From positions 2,159,501 through 2,223,500 of the forward strand of contig NZ_CP018319.1 in the NCBI RefSeq assembly GCF_001952935.1: DNA of 64,000 nucleotides, in the 5' to 3' direction. Each line of letters opens with the position of its first letter. Position 1 is the stretch's first letter. Positions 50,893-60,129 of this stretch are shown one piece after another. The translations under genes were made by a program, and so were the position numbers. Source of the DNA: Pseudomonas frederiksbergensis (GTDB lineage Bacteria > Pseudomonadota > Gammaproteobacteria > Pseudomonadales > Pseudomonadaceae). A model generated the notes under the pieces. That model worked only from the letters and a program-made list of their open reading frames with translations. It was not told the DNA's origin and did not search any database.

Positions 50893-51953
50893 CGTTGAAC
50901 AACCTCACGCTTATCGGCACTGGCAGTATCAATCCTCGCCTCCACCGACATCCCAACCCGCAACCGCTCCGCCAATGCCTGACCCGGATCAAGGACGATT
51001 TTCACCGGAATCCGCTGCACCACCTTGGTGAAGTTGCCGGTGGCGTTGTCCGGTTTGATCGAGGCGAACGTCACGCCCGTGGCCGGTGCGATGCTCTCGA
51101 CACGACCGCGCAGCGCCTCGCCGCCGAGGCTGTCGACACGCACTTGCACGCCCTGCCCCGGCTGCACGTCGGTGAGTTGGGTCTCCTGAAAATTGGCGAT
51201 CACATAGGCTTGCGCAAGCGGCACCACCGCGAGGATTTTGCTCCCCGGCGTGACATAGGCGCCGACCCGAACGGCGCGCTCGCCGACCATACCGTCCTGA
51301 GGCGCGACGATGCGTGTGTAGGAGAGCTCGTAGCTGGCCATTTCCAGCGCCGCTTGCGCCCGTTTCAATCCGCCTTCCGCCGCGTCACGCTGGGCGGTGA
51401 GGATCTCCACCTGCTTGCGTTCCGCCGCCAGCACCGCCGTCACGTTAGCCAGCCGCGCGGTGGCCTGATCGATGCGGGTCCGCGCTTGTTGAGCGTTCTG
51501 CACCGTACCGGCGCCCACTCCGGCGAGATGGTTGTAGCGGTTCAATTCATGCTCGGCAAAGGCCATTTCAGCCTTGGCCGACACCACTGAGGCCTGGGCC
51601 TGAGCGATCACCGAAGCCTGGCGTTCAAGGGTCGCACGGGCATTTTGCAGTTGCGCCCTGGCCACCAGGGTTTCGGCGTCTGCCGCTTGGGCGGCGGCAC
51701 GCAAATCCCGGTCATCAATCAACGCCAGCAACTGCCCGGCCTTGACCTGCTGGTTGTCCTCCACCAGCACTTCCTTGATGAACCCGGCCACGCGCGGCAC
51801 CACCAGGGTGAAGTCCGCCGAGACAAAGGCGTCATTGGTGTTCTGTTGCGTGCGTTTGCCGAACAGGCCGGGCGCCAGCCAATACACCAGCACCCCGAGC
51901 GCCATTACTGCGGCGATGCCAACGGCCACTTTTTGCTTTGATTGAGTCGTCAT
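50889..51953 (-). CDS. EmrA/HlyD-type membrane fusion protein
   Basis: A 354-residue adaptor with one N-terminal membrane helix (VAVGIAAVMALGVLVYWLAPG), a lipoyl half FIKEVLVEDNQQVKAGQLLALIDD, a long coiled coil about residues 95-200, and the second half YTRIVAPQDGMVGERAVRVG. The start MTTQSKQKVA at 51953 is preferred over an upstream extension. It bridges the MFS pump and the outer-membrane factor. Its stop overlaps the next start. Confidence 0.9.
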   Translation of the reverse strand: MTTQSKQKVAVGIAAVMALGVLVYWLAPGLFGKRTQQNTNDAFVSADFTLVVPRVAGFIKEVLVEDNQQVKAGQLLALIDDRDLRAAAQAADAETLVARAQLQNARATLERQASVIAQAQASVVSAKAEMAFAEHELNRYNHLAGVGAGTVQNAQQARTRIDQATARLANVTAVLAAERKQVEILTAQRDAAEGGLKRAQAALEMASYELSYTRIVAPQDGMVGERAVRVGAYVTPGSKILAVVPLAQAYVIANFQETQLTDVQPGQGVQVRVDSLGGEALRGRVESIAPATGVTFASIKPDNATGNFTKVVQRIPVKIVLDPGQALAERLRVGMSVEARIDTASADKREVVQR

Positions 51954-51979
51954 GAAAACCTTCTGTTTCAGTGAAGCAT

Positions 51980-53515
51980 TCAAGTCGGCGCGCGCGGCGG
52001 ATAGATCCGCGTCGGCAGCCAGAAAATCAGCAGGATCAGCGCCAGCGCGACACCGGCCATGCACAGATAAAGATCCGAGGCCGTCAGCACCACGGCCTGT
52101 TCATGCAGCCGGTGGGCAAGGCCTGCGCTATCGCTGTCGACCAGGGGTGAGTTGCCGAGGTTGTCCACCAGCATCATCGAGTGGAAGTGCAGCCTTGAGG
52201 TGGTCAACGCCTCCAGCACACCGGTAGCGATCACCGCCGCCAGGCCTTTTACGGTGTTGAACCAGGCTGAAGCGAAGGGCCCTTCCATCGGGCTGATGCT
52301 GCCGGTGGAGAGCATCAACAGCGGCAGCACCGCCATCGGCTGACCGAAGATTTGCAGCAGTTGCAGCACATAGAAGTCGTCGCGTATCCACACCGACGTC
52401 AGCTGCGACCCACCGATGCAGGACAGCGTCAGCATGCTCAGGCCGATCCCCAGCACCCAGCGGCAATCGACCCAACGCAGGTTGCATAACGCCGCCACCA
52501 ACGGCAGTGCGATCAACTGCGGCAGCGCTGCCAGCAACATGATGGGTGCGGTCTGAACCGGGCGATAACCCTGTACTTGCGCCAGGTAGCTGGACGGAAT
52601 AATGATCACCGCCAGCAGCACCACCAACACCCCGGCCAGGGTCAGCAAGGCGAACGACAGGTTGCGGATGCCGAGCATCTGCAGCTTGAAAAACGGCAGC
52701 GGTTGCGACCATTCGTTGATCAGGAACAGCACCAACAGCAACAACCCACCGCCGAGCAATCCGCAGATCAGGCTCGACTCGAACCAGTCCAGTCGATTGC
52801 CTTGCAAAATGCCGATCACCAGCATGCAGATCGCCGGAAAACCCAGCAGCAAGCCGCGCCAGTTGAATTGTTTGAAGCGCTCCAGGCGCAACGGGTCCTG
52901 GGGTAAGCCATACGCAACCGCGACCATGGCGATCAGGCACGGTGCGATGATTTGCCAGAAGGTCCACTGCCATCCGACGTGTTCGGTCCACATCCCGGCC
53001 AGCGGAGTGCCGAGCCCCGGGCCGAACGTCGCGGTCAGGGCGTAACCGGCCAGACCATATAGCTTCACGTTGGCCGGCAAAAAACGCAGCGCCACGGTCA
53101 TCAGCATCGGCGGCAATGCGCCGCCCGCCAGGCCTTGCAAGGTGCGCATGACCAGCAGGCTTTCATAGTCTGGCGCGAACGGGCACAACGCGCCTAACAG
53201 GGTGAATGCGCTGATGGCGCAGAGGGTGAAGCGCCGCAACGAGAACGTCACCGAGCACCACGGCGCGAAGGCCATGGCGGCCACCGAGGTCGCGGTGTAA
53301 CTGGCGACCAGCCAGGTGCCTTCGTCGTAGCCGATGGCCAATGCGCCGCGGATGTCGGCCAGGGCAACCTTGGTCACCATCTCGTTCAGGCCCGACACCA
53401 GCACTGCCAACAACACGCCCACCAGGCCGATGATGATCCGCGGACCAAAGACCGGTGACGTGATGGCAGTCGGGCTGGCCGCGGCGAGAGGTGCCGTGAC
53501 CGTGAGGGAAGTCAT
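51980..53515 (-). CDS. DHA2-family MFS drug exporter (EmrB type)
   Basis: A 511-residue inner-membrane antiporter with about 14 hydrophobic segments, the DHA2 number. Visible motifs: ALAIGYDEGTWLVASYTATS near helix 2, RTLQGLAGGALPPMLMTVAL near 115 (motif with the conserved Arg), and GLGTPLAGMWTEHVGWQWTFW near 155 (antiporter motif C region). It is the first gene of an EmrB-EmrA-OMF operon exporting hydrophobic drugs or metabolites. LysR gene lies upstream on the same strand. Confidence 0.9.
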   Translation of the reverse strand: MTSLTVTAPLAAASPTAITSPVFGPRIIIGLVGVLLAVLVSGLNEMVTKVALADIRGALAIGYDEGTWLVASYTATSVAAMAFAPWCSVTFSLRRFTLCAISAFTLLGALCPFAPDYESLLVMRTLQGLAGGALPPMLMTVALRFLPANVKLYGLAGYALTATFGPGLGTPLAGMWTEHVGWQWTFWQIIAPCLIAMVAVAYGLPQDPLRLERFKQFNWRGLLLGFPAICMLVIGILQGNRLDWFESSLICGLLGGGLLLLVLFLINEWSQPLPFFKLQMLGIRNLSFALLTLAGVLVVLLAVIIIPSSYLAQVQGYRPVQTAPIMLLAALPQLIALPLVAALCNLRWVDCRWVLGIGLSMLTLSCIGGSQLTSVWIRDDFYVLQLLQIFGQPMAVLPLLMLSTGSISPMEGPFASAWFNTVKGLAAVIATGVLEALTTSRLHFHSMMLVDNLGNSPLVDSDSAGLAHRLHEQAVVLTASDLYLCMAGVALALILLIFWLPTRIYPPRAPT

Positions 53516-53627
53516 GACTGCAAGCTCCGGGGTTTGAACACCGAAGCATTTTAAGAAGCGCGAGGCCTTACGAAAATTGACTTATTGGCAGCTTATAAGT
53601 GCGTTTGATGCAGTAATACAAAACCCC

Positions 53628-53717
53628 TGTGGGAGCGGGCTTGCTCGCGAAAGCGGTGTATCAGTCGCCATAGATGTTGCATGTGATGGCCCCTTCGCGA
53701 GCAAGCCCGCTCCCACA
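53628..53717. repeat. REP family B inverted pair (copy 8)
   Basis: TGTGGGAGCGGGCTTGCTCG left and its complement right; the palindrome extends outward to CCCC/GGGG. It separates the LysR gene end from the MFS promoter. Confidence 0.9.
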
Positions 53718-53728
53718 GGGGTCAGTGA

Positions 53729-54655
53729 TCAACTTGAGTTTGGTTGCGAAGCCAGCCACGTCTCGTCGCAACAGGCTTTCAGGGTTTCGCGCAGCCAGCG
53801 ATGAGCCGGATCCTTGTCGAAGCGTGGGTGCCAGGACTGGGTCAGCATAAGGGTCGGCAGCGGAATCGGCAGCGTGAAGGACCGCAGCTTCAGGCCCAGG
53901 CGCTGGACACTCAGCAATGCCTCTTTGGGCACCGGCAGAATCAAATCGGAATCAGGCAAGGCAAACATCGCCGCATGGAAACTCGGCGCAATCACCGCCA
54001 CCCGCCGCTCCAGCCCCAAGGCGTTGAGCGCGGTATCGATCGGGCCTCGGGCGATGCCGCGACGGGACATGCTGATATGGGAAAACCCGGCGTAACGCTC
54101 GGCGGTGATCTCCTCATCGAACAGCGGGTGGTCTTCGCGAACCAGGCCGACGAAATGAGTAGAGAACAGGTTCTGAATCTTCACTTCCGGAGTCAGCGGT
54201 CGGGTATTGCTGATGCTCAGGTCGATCCGCCCTTCGCGCAACGCTTCGTCATCGCCGTCGCCTTCCGGCACAAAACGCAGCTCGCAGTGCGGCGCCTGGC
54301 GATCCAGGGTGTCGAAGAGTTTTCCACCGTAAACACCGACGAAAAAGTCATTGGCGCGAATGTTGAACCGACGGCGCAACGTGCCCAGTTCCACCGCATC
54401 GGCCGAGCGAAACAACAGCGCGGCCTGCTCCACCACGTCACGTACTTGCTCGCGCAACGCCAACGCCTTGGGCGTTGGTACCAAACCACGACCGGCGCGC
54501 ACCAGGATCGGATCGCCGAGGGCCTCGCGAATGCGCGTCAGCGTCCGGCTCATCGCCGCCGGGCTGAGGTTCATCCGCCGCGCGGCGCCCACCACACTGC
54601 CCTCGTCGAGCAAGGCGTCGAGGGCGACCAACAAATTCATATCCGGGAGTTGCAT
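53729..54655 (-). CDS. LysR-family transcriptional regulator
   Basis: A 308-residue LTTR: winged helix LDALLDEGSVVGAARRMNLSPAAMSRTLTRIREALGDPILVRAGRG at residues 15-60, and an effector-binding domain with LRRRFNIRANDFFVG near 100. The start MQLPDMNLL at 54655 is preferred; three further codons upstream have no support. It may regulate the efflux operon directly downstream, though a REP pair and 213 bases separate them. Effector unknown. Confidence 0.9.
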   Translation of the reverse strand: MQLPDMNLLVALDALLDEGSVVGAARRMNLSPAAMSRTLTRIREALGDPILVRAGRGLVPTPKALALREQVRDVVEQAALLFRSADAVELGTLRRRFNIRANDFFVGVYGGKLFDTLDRQAPHCELRFVPEGDGDDEALREGRIDLSISNTRPLTPEVKIQNLFSTHFVGLVREDHPLFDEEITAERYAGFSHISMSRRGIARGPIDTALNALGLERRVAVIAPSFHAAMFALPDSDLILPVPKEALLSVQRLGLKLRSFTLPIPLPTLMLTQSWHPRFDKDPAHRWLRETLKACCDETWLASQPNSS

Positions 54656-54741
54656 ACAGAGCACTCGTGTCTGATCTGGATTGATTCAGACGCAATGCTA
54701 GCAAACATCTCTCAATTGATGTGTTGGCCGGACTGGCCCCT

Positions 54742-54832
54742 TCGCGAGCAAGCCCGCTCCCACATGGTTTTTTGCCATACATAAAATCTGCGAACCCTGA
54801 AGATCCCCTGTGGGAGCGGGCTTGCTCGCGAA
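54742..54832. repeat. REP family B inverted pair (copy 9)
   Basis: TTCGCGAGCAAGCCCGCTCC left and its complement right, between the LysR promoter and the end of the TauC-like permease gene. Confidence 0.9.
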
Positions 54833-54857
54833 GGGGCCGGAACAGACACCACAGAAT

Positions 54858-55724
54858 TTAGCGCTGCATCCCCCACCGCTTCACCGTCACCCGCTCCAAC
54901 GTGCTGAACACTAGGTTTTCCACCAGCAAGCCAATCAGGATCACCACCGCCAACCCGGCAAACACCTTGTCGGTGTACAACTCATTGCGATTCTGAAAGA
55001 TGTACCAACCCAAGCCGCCCTTGCCACTGGTAGCGCCGAACACCAATTCAGCGGCGATCAGCGTGCGCCAGGCGAAGGCCCAGCCGATTTTCAGTCCGGC
55101 GAGAATCGATGGCAGCGCAGCCGGGATCAGGATGAACAGCACGAAACGCATGCCTTTGAGGCCGTAATTGCGCCCGGCCATGCGAAGGGTTTCCGAGACA
55201 CCGAGAAACCCGGCATAAGTGTTCAACGCCAATGCCCAAAGCACCGAATGCACCAACACGAAAATCAGACTGTTCTGCCCCAGCCCAAACCACAGCAGCG
55301 CCAGCGGCAACAGCGCAATCGCCGGTAGGGGGTTGAACATCGAGGTCAACGTATTCAACAGATCGCGACCGAACTGCGTCGACACCGCCAGCGTGGTGAG
55401 GGCAAATGCCAGGACGATGCCGATCAGGTAACCCTTGAGCAATACCACCAGCGAAATCCACACCTTGCCCAGCAACTCGCCACTGAGCAAACCGTCGTAC
55501 AGCGCACTGCCGGTTTGCAGAAAACCCGGCAGCAGCAGGTCGTTGTTCTGAACGCGGGCAACCACCTCCCATAGGACCGCGAGCAAAATCAGGATCAGGC
55601 TTTTGCGTAACCAGCCTTGTTGCCACAGACGCTGAGCGAGCGGCAATTCACGCTCCAGCGGCACGCTCGTCAGCGGCTGCAACACCGTTTCAAATTCTTC
55701 ACGCGGGGATGATAAAAGGCTCAT
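54858..55724 (-). CDS. TauC/SsuC-family ABC transporter permease
   Basis: A 288-residue permease with about six membrane helices (GWLRKSLILILLAVLWEVV first). The EAA-type loop reads SETLRMAGRNYGLKGMRFVLFILIPAALPSILAGLKIG near residue 175. It is the last gene of the dioxygenase-importer unit and 20 bases downstream of the ATPase. Aliphatic sulfonate or taurine-like substrates are typical for this family. Confidence 0.9.
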   Translation of the reverse strand: MSLLSSPREEFETVLQPLTSVPLERELPLAQRLWQQGWLRKSLILILLAVLWEVVARVQNNDLLLPGFLQTGSALYDGLLSGELLGKVWISLVVLLKGYLIGIVLAFALTTLAVSTQFGRDLLNTLTSMFNPLPAIALLPLALLWFGLGQNSLIFVLVHSVLWALALNTYAGFLGVSETLRMAGRNYGLKGMRFVLFILIPAALPSILAGLKIGWAFAWRTLIAAELVFGATSGKGGLGWYIFQNRNELYTDKVFAGLAVVILIGLLVENLVFSTLERVTVKRWGMQR

Positions 55725-55744
55725 CGGGCACTCCTCTCAATGGC

Positions 55745-56605
55745 TCAATAAGCGATGCGGATGTCGGAGAAATCCAGCTCACGCACGGTTTGCGGGGACT
55801 GACCTTCATCGAACAACAACCGATGAATACGTCGCGCCGACTCCTGAAAGGCCACGCCGCCAAGGCTGTGCAAGTCGTATTGATGGCTGTGGACTTCCGC
55901 CCGCACCCGCCCCGGATGCGGCGACAGCAGCAGGATTCGATTGCCCACCACCAACGCTTCTTCGATGGAGTGCGTGACGAACAGCAGCGTGAAGCGCACT
56001 TCTTCCCAGAGCAGCAGCAATTCTTCCTGCATCTTGCGGCGGGTCAGTGCATCGAGGGCAGCGAAGGGTTCGTCCATCAAGAGGATTTTCGGCTGCATGG
56101 CCAATGCACGAGCAATCGCCACCCGCGCTTTCATGCCGCCGGACAAGGTATGCGGATAGGCATCGGCAAACGCCGCCAGACCGACCTTGTCCAGATAGTG
56201 CAGCGCCCGCTCCTCGGCCTCTTTGCGCTTGAGGGTTTTCGAGGCAAGCAGCGGAAACATCACGTTCTGTTTGACGGTTTTCCACGGCGGCAGTTGATCG
56301 AACTCCTGGAACACCACGATCCGGTCCGGCCCCGGGGCATGAACGGTTTGCCCCTGAAGACGAATCTCGCCTTCACACGGCTGGATGAACCCGGCGACTG
56401 CCTTGAGCAACGTTGATTTGCCGCAACCGGACGGACCGAGCAGCACAAAGCGGTCCGCCGGATCGATTTCAAAGCTGACCTGATGGGTCGCACGAACCAC
56501 ACGCTGAGGCGTGCGGTATTCGAGGCTGACGTTGTCGACCGACAGCAGCGCTTGGGCTGGCGCGATCGGTTTGCTGACCGTGTGGCCTTGCAAAGGGGCG
56601 TTCAT
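55745..56605 (-). CDS. TauB/SsuB-family ABC transporter ATPase
   Basis: A 286-residue ATPase: Walker [16 protein letters not shown] near 65, ABC signature LSGGMKARVAIARAL near 165, Walker B ILLMDEPFAALDAL near 185, H-loop FVTHSIEEAL near 218. GGMKARV instead of GGQRQRV is usual in nitrate/sulfonate/taurine transporters. It starts MNAPLQGHTVSK at 56605 and lies 5 bases after the binding-protein gene. Confidence 0.92.
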   Translation of the reverse strand: MNAPLQGHTVSKPIAPAQALLSVDNVSLEYRTPQRVVRATHQVSFEIDPADRFVLLGPSGCGKSTLLKAVAGFIQPCEGEIRLQGQTVHAPGPDRIVVFQEFDQLPPWKTVKQNVMFPLLASKTLKRKEAEERALHYLDKVGLAAFADAYPHTLSGGMKARVAIARALAMQPKILLMDEPFAALDALTRRKMQEELLLLWEEVRFTLLFVTHSIEEALVVGNRILLLSPHPGRVRAEVHSHQYDLHSLGGVAFQESARRIHRLLFDEGQSPQTVRELDFSDIRIAY

Positions 56606-56610
56606 CTCGG

Positions 56611-57636
56611 TCAGCTCCCTTGCAGCGGTTTGGCGTCCTGGAAGAAGTAGTCCTTCCACGAATCCGGTTTGTTTTTGATCGCGCCAACGCGATAAAGGAA
56701 TTCGGCCAGCGGGTAAGTATTTTTCGGCGTGACGCTGAATTCGAACTGCGGGTTATCGATGATTTTCAGCAGCGCAGCGCGGTCGATTTTCGCCTTGGTG
56801 ACGCGGATGTACGTGTCCGCCGCCGCGCCTTTATCGTTCTGGGCGAACTCGGCCGCCTCGGTCAGTGCCTGGACGAACGCCTTATAGGTTTTCGGGTTCT
56901 CGTCGCGGAATTTCTCGGTAGCGAACAACACCGTTGGCGAATTCGGACCGAGCACGTCATTGGAATTGAGCACAACGTGGACGTTAGGGTTGGTCAGTTC
57001 CTGATCCTGGAACGGCGGATTGGAAAAGTGCCCGGTCAACTCGGTGCCGCCGGCAATCAGCGCCGCCGTGGCGTCGGGGTGCGGAACGGCGATGGTGTAC
57101 TTGTCGAGGCGATTGAATTCCTTGTCGCCCCACTGCTTGGCGGCCGCGTATTGCAGGATGCGCGATTGCACCGACACGCCGACCGCCGGCACCGCGATGC
57201 GGTCCTTCTCGGTGAAGTCGGCGATGGTTTTGACCTTGGGATTGTTGCTCACCAGGTAGTACGGGAAGTTGCCGAGGGACGCGACGGCTTTGACGTTTTG
57301 CTTGCCGTGAGTGCGGTCCCAGATGGTCAGCAGCGGACCGACGCCCGCACCGGCAATATCAATGGAACCGGAGAGCAATGCATCGTTGACCGCCGCACCG
57401 CCGGAGAGTTGGGTCCAGTCGACCTTGATGTCGATGCCTTCCTGCTTGCCGTACTTCTCGATCAGGTTCTGGTCGCGCACCACATTGAGCAACAGATAAA
57501 CAATGCCGAACTGCTCGGCGATGCGGATTTCACCTTCAGCATGGGCCACGGTCGGCGCCACCAGGCTGCCGGTGATCAGGCTGAAACCCAGGCCGATGGC
57601 CGCGGCCAACGGTGCAAATGGAAGACGTTTGGACAT
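56611..57636 (-). CDS. TauA/SsuA-type periplasmic substrate-binding protein
   Basis: A 341-residue periplasmic protein with signal peptide ending SLVAPTVAHAEGE. NMT1/SsuA-family features: IRIAEQFGIVYLLLNVVRDQNLIEKYG at the start of the mature protein, and SGSIDIAGAGVGPLLTIW near residue 90. It carries a sulfur compound such as a sulfonate or sulfate ester to the permease. It is preceded by the TauD-like gene; in P. aeruginosa the cluster PA2307-PA2310 has the same arrangement. Confidence 0.9.
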   Translation of the reverse strand: MSKRLPFAPLAAAIGLGFSLITGSLVAPTVAHAEGEIRIAEQFGIVYLLLNVVRDQNLIEKYGKQEGIDIKVDWTQLSGGAAVNDALLSGSIDIAGAGVGPLLTIWDRTHGKQNVKAVASLGNFPYYLVSNNPKVKTIADFTEKDRIAVPAVGVSVQSRILQYAAAKQWGDKEFNRLDKYTIAVPHPDATAALIAGGTELTGHFSNPPFQDQELTNPNVHVVLNSNDVLGPNSPTVLFATEKFRDENPKTYKAFVQALTEAAEFAQNDKGAAADTYIRVTKAKIDRAALLKIIDNPQFEFSVTPKNTYPLAEFLYRVGAIKNKPDSWKDYFFQDAKPLQGS

Positions 57637-57654
57637 GAGAGGTTCTCCGACAAA

Positions 57655-58551
57655 TCAGAAAGGCGCGTCGCCTTGAATGGTGGTGCGATACAACTTGCGG
57701 CGCAGGTAGCTTGGGCATCCTGCGGCAAGGTGGATCAGCGAACGGTTGTCCCAGAACACCAGGTCGTGGGCCTGCCATTGATGGCGGTAGATGTTTTGCG
57801 GCAGCACGCTGTGGGCGTAGAGCTCATCAAGCAGTTGCTTGCTTTCGTCTTGCGGCAAACCAACGATGCGCGTGGTGAAACCCTCGCTGACGAACAACGC
57901 CTTGCGACCGTTTTCCGGGTGAGTGCGAACAATCGGGTGGACCACTTCAGCCACCTGAGCCAGTTGCTCGGGCGTCAGCGTCGGGCGCCAGTTGCCTTCG
58001 AATTTGGTCTCGCTGTAGCGCGCGGTGTAGGAGTGCGCGGCCGAGCGACCTTCGACGGCTTTGCGCAGCGCTTCGGGCAGGTTGTCCCAGGCTTTGTGCA
58101 TGTCGGCGAAGAGCGTGTCGCCGCCCTCGGACGGCAGCTCCTGGGCGTGCAGCATCGAACCCAGGCTTGGCAGTTCTTTATAGGAAAGGTCGGAATGCCA
58201 GAACTTGCCGGCATCGCCGAGGCCGATGGATTGGCCGTTTTCGATGATGTTGGAAACGATGAGAATTTCCGGATGCCCGGCCAGCAGGAATTGCTTGAGC
58301 ACGTGGATCTGCAACACACCGAAACGGCGGCTAAATGCGATCTGCTGCTCGGGGGTAATGCGCTGGTCGCGGAACACCACGACGTGATGATCCAGGTGCG
58401 CGCGGTGGATGCGGGCGAAGTCCTGATCATTGATCGGGCGGGACAGGTCGAGGCCGATGATTTCGGCACCGACGGCGCCACTGAACGGGCGGATGTCGAA
58501 GGTTTGCGGCGCGATGTTCGCGGCGCTTGGGAAAGCCGTTGCTGCAGACAT
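57655..58551 (-). CDS. TauD/TfdA-family 2-oxoglutarate-dependent dioxygenase
   Basis: A 298-residue Fe(II)/2-oxoglutarate dioxygenase. Iron ligands: HSD at residues 119-121 (GKFWHSDLSY) and a later histidine in RSLIHLAAGCPSY; the 2-oxoglutarate arginine is in RRKLYRTTIQG. The family releases sulfite from taurine, alkyl sulfates (AtsK) or other sulfonates. First gene of the operon with its own ABC importer, so the cell takes up the substrate and desulfonates it inside. The upstream gap carries an inverted repeat typical of a LysR/CysB site. Confidence 0.9.
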   Translation of the reverse strand: MSAATAFPSAANIAPQTFDIRPFSGAVGAEIIGLDLSRPINDQDFARIHRAHLDHHVVVFRDQRITPEQQIAFSRRFGVLQIHVLKQFLLAGHPEILIVSNIIENGQSIGLGDAGKFWHSDLSYKELPSLGSMLHAQELPSEGGDTLFADMHKAWDNLPEALRKAVEGRSAAHSYTARYSETKFEGNWRPTLTPEQLAQVAEVVHPIVRTHPENGRKALFVSEGFTTRIVGLPQDESKQLLDELYAHSVLPQNIYRHQWQAHDLVFWDNRSLIHLAAGCPSYLRRKLYRTTIQGDAPF

Positions 58552-58704
58552 AAATCACTCCCACGCACGGCACGCTCAAGGGCGCGCGCGTCGATCAAGA
58601 AACTCACGGAGGTCCCGTGTTGGTTCGTGTCGTGCGGCGCGCCGATTGGTCGGCAGGTACGCAGGAGAATGACTTTATAGGTATAAGAACTGAAATTTAA
58701 ATAC

Positions 58705-58719
58705 CGTTAGCGAATAACG
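58705..58719. promoter_or_regulatory. inverted repeat in the TauD-operon promoter region
   Basis: CGTTA, 5-base spacer, TAACG, about 155 bases upstream of the TauD-like start within a very AT-rich stretch (58675-58735). Such spacing is common for LysR-type regulators like CysB and Cbl that sense sulfur starvation. Confidence 0.4.
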
Positions 58720-58761
58720 ATATGTTTTTTGGATGTGTTGTTCTTGAGGCCCAGCCGACAT

Positions 58762-60129
58762 CTAACGCTCGTGCAGCGCTTCGGCGCGGGCACGAATAAT
58801 CGGCTTGAGCAGGTAGCTGAGCACAGTCTTCTTGCCAGTAATGATGTCCACCGAAGCCACCATCCCCGGGATGATCAGCAGCGGCTTTTCATCCGTGCCC
58901 AAATGGCTGCGATCAGTGCGCAGCTTGATGATGTAGTAGGTGGTTTTCTTGTCTTCGTCGGTGATGGTGTCAGCACCGATCTGCTCGAGCCTGGCCTTCA
59001 GCCCACCATAAATGGTGTAGTCATACGCCGTGAACTTCACCGTCGCTTCCTGCCCCGGATGCAGGAAGGCGATGTCTTGCGGGCGAACTTTAGCTTCCAC
59101 CAGCAAGGTGTCGTCCAGCGGCACGATTTCTACCAGGTCGCTGCCCGGCTGGATCACGCCGCCAATGGTGTTGACCAGCAATTTGTTGACGATGCCGCGC
59201 ACCGGCGAGGTGACCAGCGTCCGGCTGACCCGGTCTTCCAGCGCCTTGCCGGTGGCCTGGGCCTTGTTCAGATCCGTGCGTGCTTCATTGAGTTGAGTCA
59301 GTGCTTCGCTGCGGAATTTGCCACGAGTCTCGTCAATTTTGCGCTGCACTTCCTTGATCGCCGATTGGGCGCGAGGAATGGCCAGGGTGGTCGCGTCGAG
59401 TTGCCCGCGGGTTTCAACCTCGGCGCGCTTGAGTCGCAGCACTTCAACCGGCGATACCGCGCCCTGGGCCACCAACGGCTCGGACATGTTGATTTCCTGA
59501 CGCTGCAACGCGAGCCCGTTACGGTACTGCGACTGCTTGGAAGTGAACTCGCGCAGCTCTTGCTGACGCTGGATCAACTGCTCCTCCAAACCGCCAATTT
59601 CATCGTGCAACTGCTGACGGCGACTGATGTACAGCGACTCCTCGCTGGCTGCCTGACCGGGGACGGCCTTGAGTACATCCGCCGGGAAGTTCAGCGGGCG
59701 GTCATCGACTTCCGCGCTCAAGCGTTCGACTCGCAGCAACATCGACAGCCGATCGGCCTCCGTTTCGCCGACGTTGGAGGCGAATCGCGTGTCGTCCAGG
59801 CGAATCAGCGGCGCGCCGGCTTCGACAATCTGCCCTTCGGTCACGAACAACTCGGAGACGATGCCGCCCTCCAGGTTCTGGATTTTCTGGATCTTGGACG
59901 AGGGAATCGCCTTGCCATCGCCCTTGGTGACTTCGTCGATCACGGCGAAGTTGGCCCAGAGCAACAGGAACACGAAGAAGCCAATGATCGCCCAGATGGT
60001 CAGCCGCACCACACGCGGGGCGTCTTCGATCAGCGCTTTGTTGACCTCGGGAAGTGGCTGGCCATGCAGCGAATCGGAGCCTTTGAAATAACGGCCGATC
60101 GAATTCTTTAAACCCGACTTAAGCAACAC
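58762..60129 (-). CDS. lapC: type I secretion membrane fusion protein, LapC-like
   Basis: A 455-residue HlyD-family protein: one membrane helix near residues 45-65 (LTIWAIIGFFVFLLLWANF), lipoyl half IQNLEGGIVSELFVTEGQIVEAGAPLIRLDD, a long coiled coil about 120-285, then VTSPVRGIVNKLLVNTIGGVIQPGSDLVEIVP. It links LapB to the outer-membrane LapE to export the giant biofilm adhesin LapA in P. fluorescens. It overlaps the lapB end by 11 bases and is the last gene of the unit. Confidence 0.88.
   Translation of the reverse strand: MLLKSGLKNSIGRYFKGSDSLHGQPLPEVNKALIEDAPRVVRLTIWAIIGFFVFLLLWANFAVIDEVTKGDGKAIPSSKIQKIQNLEGGIVSELFVTEGQIVEAGAPLIRLDDTRFASNVGETEADRLSMLLRVERLSAEVDDRPLNFPADVLKAVPGQAASEESLYISRRQQLHDEIGGLEEQLIQRQQELREFTSKQSQYRNGLALQRQEINMSEPLVAQGAVSPVEVLRLKRAEVETRGQLDATTLAIPRAQSAIKEVQRKIDETRGKFRSEALTQLNEARTDLNKAQATGKALEDRVSRTLVTSPVRGIVNKLLVNTIGGVIQPGSDLVEIVPLDDTLLVEAKVRPQDIAFLHPGQEATVKFTAYDYTIYGGLKARLEQIGADTITDEDKKTTYYIIKLRTDRSHLGTDEKPLLIIPGMVASVDIITGKKTVLSYLLKPIIRARAEALHER

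Noticed and set aside
1569-54832. Recurring short palindromic units considered as CRISPR
   Set aside because: Units are dispersed singly or in inverted pairs across the window, never in regular spacer arrays, and no cas gene is present.
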